From positions 1-50,596 of the forward strand of contig NZ_ABCQ01000033.1 of NCBI RefSeq assembly GCF_000170855.1: 50,596 bases of DNA, given 5' to 3'. Made by a program: the position numbers and the translations under genes. Shown here in pieces: positions 46,071 to 50,596 of the stretch. This DNA comes from Moritella sp. PE36. Its GTDB lineage: Bacteria > Pseudomonadota > Gammaproteobacteria > Enterobacterales > Moritellaceae. Each line of letters starts with the position of its first letter. Within the stretch, counting starts at the first letter, position 1. Under the pieces are notes generated by a model, which had not been told where the DNA came from, did no database searches, and saw only the letters and a program-made list of their open reading frames with translations.

Positions 46071-46379
46071 ATGGCTACAACTCCATCCACACAATATCTG
46101 AAGATAAAACAAAGACACCCTGAATTGATCAACGCCGTCGAATCACTTGGTAAAGCAGCAAAGCAGTCAGGACCAATCGATGAAAAAACCGCACAGTTAA
46201 TCCAATTAGCAGCCGCCGCCGCTATTCGTTCAGAAGGGGCTGTTCATAGCCATACCAAAAGAGCGCTTGAAGCAGGGGCAAGCGTTGATGAAATTCGCCA
46301 TGCATTACTGCTGCTGACCAGCACATTGGGTTTTCCCTGTGTTATGGCTGCAATGAGCTGGGCCGATGAAAAGCTATAA
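46071..46379 (+). CDS. Small carboxymuconolactone decarboxylase-family protein
   Basis: A 102-residue CMD-fold protein with the helices LIQLAAAAAIRSEGAVHSHTKRALEAGA and VDEIRHALLLLTSTLGFPCVMAA. It belongs to the short branch lacking the CxxC peroxidase motif (EGAVHSH in its place), so it is probably not an alkylhydroperoxidase. The biochemical role is not known. It is divergent from YbaK copy 1 and converges on the 105-residue ORF with a 6-bp gap. Confidence 0.8.
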   Translation: MATTPSTQYLKIKQRHPELINAVESLGKAAKQSGPIDEKTAQLIQLAAAAAIRSEGAVHSHTKRALEAGASVDEIRHALLLLTSTLGFPCVMAAMSWADEKL

Positions 46380-46385
46380 TCAAAC

Positions 46386-46703
46386 CTATAGATTACGCAT
46401 TACCTTGTGAATGACATCATCTACATTAATGTTGATATGTTGAGATGCGTCTTGGGCATAGACATCAATATTTTTGTATAGCTCACCAATCATAGTGATG
46501 CCGCTACATTGAATTGTCAGCACTATATTTGCGGTGATGATGTCTATTACCGCTTGCTCGTCAGAATTTAACTCAAGTGCATTGATTTCTTGTCGCCAAT
46601 CAGACTGACCTTTAATTTTTGTTAAGGTACTTTCTGAGCTTGTTAATAACGCGTCGCTAATTCGCATATGTCTGAGATCCTCTGATAGTGAATGGCAATA
46701 CAT
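46386..46703 (-). CDS. Unrecognised 105-residue protein in an operon with YbaK copy 2
   Basis: I do not recognise it. It is acidic and soluble, with a possible small alpha/beta domain (EQAVIDIITANIVLTIQCSG). It begins 9 bp after the end of YbaK copy 2 on the same strand, so the two are probably co-transcribed. AGG close to the ATG is poorly spaced; Met13 (46667) is an alternative start. Confidence 0.55.
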   Translation of the reverse strand: MYCHSLSEDLRHMRISDALLTSSESTLTKIKGQSDWRQEINALELNSDEQAVIDIITANIVLTIQCSGITMIGELYKNIDVYAQDASQHININVDDVIHKVMRNL

Positions 46704-46712
46704 AACCTGTTG

Positions 46713-47231
46713 TTAATGCCTTAATTTACCTTGTCTCGCATGTTCATGATGATAACCACTGCCTGCTTTGTTAAAGCCACAACTAATTATTATTGGTTGT
46801 ACTAGATCAACTAAATCTGACGTTTTCATCTTAATCGTTTCAGCGTGGTCACCTGCATTAAAACTGATTTCATCTTGCTGTATTAACGTGTCTGAAATAT
46901 AAACGGGCATGTTAAACAAATGACCAAAAGGCGGCATGGCACCGGTTTCACAGTCGGGAAACATACTACTGAACTGATGTTCATATGCTAAGTTGACGTA
47001 ATTAGCACCAATAGAAAAAGCAATATTGTCAAAATCAATGGTGTAAGGGGCGGGCATAACAACCATAACGAGTCTTGTATCTGCGGTAATAATGACAGTT
47101 TTAGCAAAAGACATACCACTGGTTTTACTTAATTCAGCAACATGCTGCGCAGTATAACCGGGTGGGTGATGATCACTTTGGTAGTTTATATAAGCCTGAT
47201 CTAAATAATGGGTGATTTTTCGCATGAGCAT
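46713..47231 (-). CDS. YbaK/ProX-domain aminoacyl-tRNA deacylase-like protein (copy 2)
   Basis: A 172-residue YbaK/EbsC-superfamily protein, the kind that trims mischarged aminoacyl-tRNAs. It has MSFAKTVIIT with the conserved Lys, MFPDCETGAMPPFGHLFNMP and FNAGDHAETIKM. By eye it shares these blocks in the same order with YbaK copy 1 (FPDC..GA.P..G, GDH), so they are paralogues. ATG 47231 is chosen with GGGAGG six bases upstream. It heads a short operon with the 105-residue ORF. Confidence 0.78.
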   Translation of the reverse strand: MLMRKITHYLDQAYINYQSDHHPPGYTAQHVAELSKTSGMSFAKTVIITADTRLVMVVMPAPYTIDFDNIAFSIGANYVNLAYEHQFSSMFPDCETGAMPPFGHLFNMPVYISDTLIQQDEISFNAGDHAETIKMKTSDLVDLVQPIIISCGFNKAGSGYHHEHARQGKLRH

Positions 47232-47375
47232 AATCAACCTCCCTAGCGGTTAATGCGCTAATACATTTATTAAGAATGTTTAGGAGCTTTAATTATAGTT
47301 GTTAATTGCTTTAATGATGGACTACGGACAATCTCAGTAAAATAAATGATGCAGTATTGCTCGATGGGGGGGAAT

Positions 47376-47412
47376 AAAAAAAGGGTAAAATGCATAAACA
47401 TTTTACCCTTTA
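47376..47412 (-). terminator. Rho-independent terminator after ygiQ
   Basis: On the minus strand AAAGGGTAAAATG/CATTTTACCCTTT is a perfect 13-bp stem with a 6-nt loop, followed by T. It lies about 55 bp past the ygiQ stop. Confidence 0.88.
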
Positions 47413-47465
47413 GTATTTACATATTTAACTATCTATTTAAGTTAGGCAATAAAGCGTACTAATGC

Positions 47466-49904
47466 TTAACGTTTGTTACTGCGCTTAGCTTGCTGGCCTT
47501 GACCACCTTTATTGGCTGACTTATTTTCACCGCCTGGACGGTTGCCTGATGGTTTCTTGAATCCGCCACCCTTGGTACTGCCGTTCGCATTCTTGCTACT
47601 GTTGGTGCTGCTATTGCCACCTACAGCTAGTTTTTTACGGTTAGGTTTGTTACCACCTTTATTACCGTTTTCGTTAATGCCAACGCCTTCTTGTGGAGCA
47701 AGACCTGTGTGTTTAGTTAACGCATTAGTGAACTGCTTAGTACCAGGTTGAGCACGTTGCTGTTTAACGCCTTTATTACCGGTATTCGGCTTGTTTTTAC
47801 TGTTAGCGCCACCTTTACCAAGATGCGGTTTCGCATTGCTGCGTAGGGCTTGTTTTTCGGCCAAACTCTCTGGTGGTACGAGGTGTTTTGGACCGCGACC
47901 AATCAGGTGACGATTACCTGTTTTAAGCAGGAATTCGCGAATGATTGGCCAGTTAGCTGGATCGTGGTAACGTAAAAGCGCTTTGTGCAGACGACGTTGA
48001 CGCGCACCTTTTGGTACCACGACTTTTTCATCTGTTTCACGTACTTTATGTAATGAGTTAAGCTCTGTGTGATACACGGCTGTTGCATTAGCAAGTGGTG
48101 AAGGGTAGAAGTTTTGCACTTGATCAAGCTTGAACTTATACTGTTTTAACCATAAGGCTAACGTCAGCATGTCCTTATCATTGGTACCTGGATGCGCAGA
48201 GATGAAGTAAGGAATAAGGTATTGTTTCTTGCCCGCTTCAGCAGAGAAACGATCAAACATTTCTTTAAACTTATCGTAAGTGCCCATACCAGGCTTCATC
48301 ATGATATCAAGCGGTGACTTTTCGGTATGCTCTGGCGCAATCTTCAAATAACCACCAACATGATGCTGTACTAATTCTTTTACATAACGTGGATCTTCAA
48401 TCGCTAAGTCATAACGTACACCCGATGCAATCAAGATCTTCTTAATGCCCGGTACTTTACGTGCGCGACGATACAAGTTAATTGTTGGTGTATGATCTGT
48501 GTCCATGTGCTTACAAATGGTCGGGAAGATACAAGACAGGCGGCGACAAGTCGCTTCTGCTTTTGCACTCATACAACCGAGTTTGTACATGTTTGCTGTT
48601 GGTCCACCAAGATCGGAGATAACACCGGTAAAACCAGGTACTTTATCGCGAATGGCTTCCATTTCTTTTACGATAGAATCTTCTGAGCGACTTTGAATTA
48701 CGCGACCTTCATGTTCGGTAATCGAGCAGAAAGAGCAACCACCAAAACAACCGCGCATAATATTAATCGATGTTTTGATCATGTCATAGGCAGGGATCTT
48801 TTGATCACCATAACTTGGATGCGGAACACGCGCATATTCTAAATCAAATACGCCGTCCATTTCACCTTCTGCAAGCGGTGCCGCTGGTGGATTTAACCAT
48901 ACTTCACGTGCACCGTGCTTTTGGATCAGGGCACGTGATGAAATAGGGTTTGTTTCCAGATGGAATACACGCGATGTATGCGCATATAACATTTTATCTT
49001 TTTTGACCGTTTCTAGATCGGGTAGGCGAATATAGGTCTCGTGCCAAGGCATTTGCTTAGGCGCTTGCATCACGATAGGTTTCGCTACATCCGCATCAGA
49101 ATTATCGATGATCTCTTCTTTATCTTGTTTCGAGCAGGTTTCATCAATTTCTGTGTACGGACTGATAATAGGTTCAATTTTACCCGGGGTATCTAATGTA
49201 CGAGAATCAATACCTTTCCAAGTGGGTAGAGGTTCTTTTAGCATAACTGCCGTACCACGAACATCTTTGATGTCTTTAATTGATTCGCCACTGGCAAGAC
49301 GGTGTGCAACTTGGATCAATGGACGTTCTGCATTACCGTAAATCAGCATATCAGCTTTTGAATCAGGTAATACTGAACCACGAACTTTGTCTGACCAATA
49401 ATCATAGTGCGCAATACGACGTAGACTGGCTTCGATACCACCAATCACAACGGGTACTTCTTTATATGCTTGTTTACAACGTTGGGTATATACTAATACT
49501 GCACGATCTGGACGTTTACCACCGATATCACCTGCGGTATAAGCATCATCATGACGTAACTTAAGATCTGAGGTATAGCGGTTGATCATTGAGTCCATGT
49601 TGCCCGATGTGACACCGAAGAACAGATTTGGACGGCCTAACTGTTTAAACGCTTCTGCATCTTCCCACTCTGGTTGTGAGATAATACCCACACGAAAACC
49701 TTGTGCTTCTAAGGTTCTGCCAATAATAGCCATACCAAAACTCGGGTGATCGACATATGCGTCTCCTGTAACAACAATAATGTCACAGCTATCCCAACCG
49801 AGTTGGTCCATTTCTGCACGTGTCATTGGCAAAAATGGTGCGGGTTTTGTCACCCGATTCTGATATTTTGGGTATGAAAAAAGATCTTTGGCAGTTTGTT
49901 GCAT
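47466..49904 (-). CDS. ygiQ: YgiQ-family radical SAM protein
   Basis: A large (812-residue) radical SAM protein of unknown reaction. The N-terminal domain has [21 protein letters not shown], and [20 protein letters not shown] follows. The cluster motif CFGGCSFC (near 385-392) and the TIM-barrel region ending in [17 protein letters not shown] follow. The last 120 or so residues are a low-complexity tail rich in Gly, Asn, Lys and Ser, probably disordered and perhaps RNA-binding. I chose ATG 49904 ([12 protein letters not shown]) over 49937 since the family begins there. Confidence 0.92.
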   Translation of the reverse strand: MQQTAKDLFSYPKYQNRVTKPAPFLPMTRAEMDQLGWDSCDIIVVTGDAYVDHPSFGMAIIGRTLEAQGFRVGIISQPEWEDAEAFKQLGRPNLFFGVTSGNMDSMINRYTSDLKLRHDDAYTAGDIGGKRPDRAVLVYTQRCKQAYKEVPVVIGGIEASLRRIAHYDYWSDKVRGSVLPDSKADMLIYGNAERPLIQVAHRLASGESIKDIKDVRGTAVMLKEPLPTWKGIDSRTLDTPGKIEPIISPYTEIDETCSKQDKEEIIDNSDADVAKPIVMQAPKQMPWHETYIRLPDLETVKKDKMLYAHTSRVFHLETNPISSRALIQKHGAREVWLNPPAAPLAEGEMDGVFDLEYARVPHPSYGDQKIPAYDMIKTSINIMRGCFGGCSFCSITEHEGRVIQSRSEDSIVKEMEAIRDKVPGFTGVISDLGGPTANMYKLGCMSAKAEATCRRLSCIFPTICKHMDTDHTPTINLYRRARKVPGIKKILIASGVRYDLAIEDPRYVKELVQHHVGGYLKIAPEHTEKSPLDIMMKPGMGTYDKFKEMFDRFSAEAGKKQYLIPYFISAHPGTNDKDMLTLALWLKQYKFKLDQVQNFYPSPLANATAVYHTELNSLHKVRETDEKVVVPKGARQRRLHKALLRYHDPANWPIIREFLLKTGNRHLIGRGPKHLVPPESLAEKQALRSNAKPHLGKGGANSKNKPNTGNKGVKQQRAQPGTKQFTNALTKHTGLAPQEGVGINENGNKGGNKPNRKKLAVGGNSSTNSSKNANGSTKGGGFKKPSGNRPGGENKSANKGGQGQQAKRSNKR

Positions 49905-50058
49905 AAAGTACTCTTGGGTATTAATTTTAGTGCGCAAAGTTAATTGCGAAGGCTATTTTCACGACTGGAATAAATACTATAAAGAGAAGCCAGCCGTTAC
50001 TGAGGGCGGATTATAGCCACTTATAACGTCTTTTGCGATTAAAAGTGGCAATAAATAT

Positions 50059-50596
50059 TTAGCTTGCTTGTAACAAGTTGAAAAACTGAGTCAAATTATT
50101 TGCTTCATAATCGGCTTTGTAGTCCAGATTAGGAACAACTTGCTCTGAACCAGTTAACCAGACAGTAGTCATACCAAGGGTTTTAGCCGGTTTTAGGTTA
50201 CGTAATTGGTCATCAAAGAAGACGGTGTTATGACTATCAATCGCGTGTTTATTACAGAGTGTTTGATAGCTTGAATTGTGTGGTTTTAGCTCATAATTGG
50301 CGTCTTCTAATGAAAATATAGCATCGAAGCAGTCTATAAGTGCTAATTCAGTCAGAATTTTTGTCGCGTAATGCTTTGGTGAATTCGTGTAAATCATTTT
50401 ACGGCCAGCCAATTGGTCAATCTGTTGACCTAAATTTGGCTGTGCTTTCAGCGACGACATATTAATGTCGTGGCAATAATGAATGAAATCATCACGATTA
50501 ACATTATGGTGTTTGACTAACCCTTTAACAGTCCCGCCGTAATCTCTGTAATACTGATTCGATAACAGTGTCGCCTCTGGAAGAGGTAATGATAAT
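50059..50596 (-). CDS. HAD pyrimidine 5'-nucleotidase-like protein (5' end outside window)
   Basis: The frame is open to the window edge: before the internal Met at 50460 it reads LPEATLLSNQYYRDYG and GLVKHHNVNRDDFIHYCHD. These are cap-region features of the YjjG/SDT1-type nucleotidase branch of the HAD superfamily. The catalytic core continues with MIYTNSPKHYA (motif II), Lys in YELKPH (motif III) and TVFFDDQLRNLKPA (motif IV). Motif I lies outside the window. The likely substrates are nucleoside monophosphates. Confidence 0.8.
   Translation of the reverse strand, partial: LSLPLPEATLLSNQYYRDYGGTVKGLVKHHNVNRDDFIHYCHDINMSSLKAQPNLGQQIDQLAGRKMIYTNSPKHYATKILTELALIDCFDAIFSLEDANYELKPHNSSYQTLCNKHAIDSHNTVFFDDQLRNLKPAKTLGMTTVWLTGSEQVVPNLDYKADYEANNLTQFFNLLQAS

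Overview
The window is an ordinary, densely coded chromosomal segment of a marine gammaproteobacterium in the Vibrionales/Alteromonadales range. The norM-ribE divergent pair, hmp with norR, bsrV beside a chemoreceptor, and DUF1302/DUF1329 fit something like Moritella, Psychromonas, Shewanella or Vibrio; the genus is a guess from gene content and was not tested by search. I see no prophage, integrase, transposase, CRISPR array or biosynthetic cluster.

Layout. 1-6.3 kb: htpX (5' end missing), a SLC13/DASS carboxylate transporter, a GLYK-type kinase, fumC and an unrecognised 342-residue protein. 6.4-6.6 kb: two tandem tRNA-Val(GAC) genes with their own promoter and terminator. 6.7-12.7 kb: a nitric-oxide region with hmp and the sigma54 activator norR. 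Between them lie a broken GNAT gene, ygjV and a halogenase-like flavoprotein. The hmp upstream region carries three regularly placed NorR-type sites, a sigma54 -24/-12 promoter and a perfect FNR box; a second FNR box lies between norR and the halogenase-like gene. 12.8-17.5 kb: norM, ribE, a CPXCG zinc-ribbon protein, lrgAB-like genes and queE. 17.6-22.9 kb: a DUF4440-like protein, the exported DUF1302/DUF1329 pair, a CMD-like protein and a MerR regulator. 22.9-29.9 kb: mobB, an RND efflux pump with its adaptor, and radD. 30-34.4 kb: a thiolase/multifunctional beta-oxidation pair and a RIO kinase. 34.5-38 kb: a LysR regulator divergent from a DJ-1/PfpI protein and yqhD, probably a carbonyl-detoxification unit. 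38.2-41.1 kb: two small proteins, a HAD phosphatase and dcuC. 41.5-45.2 kb: a chemoreceptor followed by the periplasmic broad-specificity racemase bsrV, then mogA. 45.3-50.6 kb: two YbaK-type deacylases around a CMD protein and a small ORF, ygiQ, and a HAD nucleotidase cut by the window end.

Two things cut across the map. First, the NO circuit can be read directly from DNA: NorR plus sigma54 would switch on hmp when NO is present, and FNR boxes tie both hmp and the norR/halogenase-like divergent region to oxygen state. Second, three conserved genes (the RND adaptor, radD, the RIO kinase) are broken by four single-base indels, each consistent with a homopolymer-length change. That pattern is as likely to be base-calling error as real decay. 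The GNAT gene is different: it has one in-frame stop.
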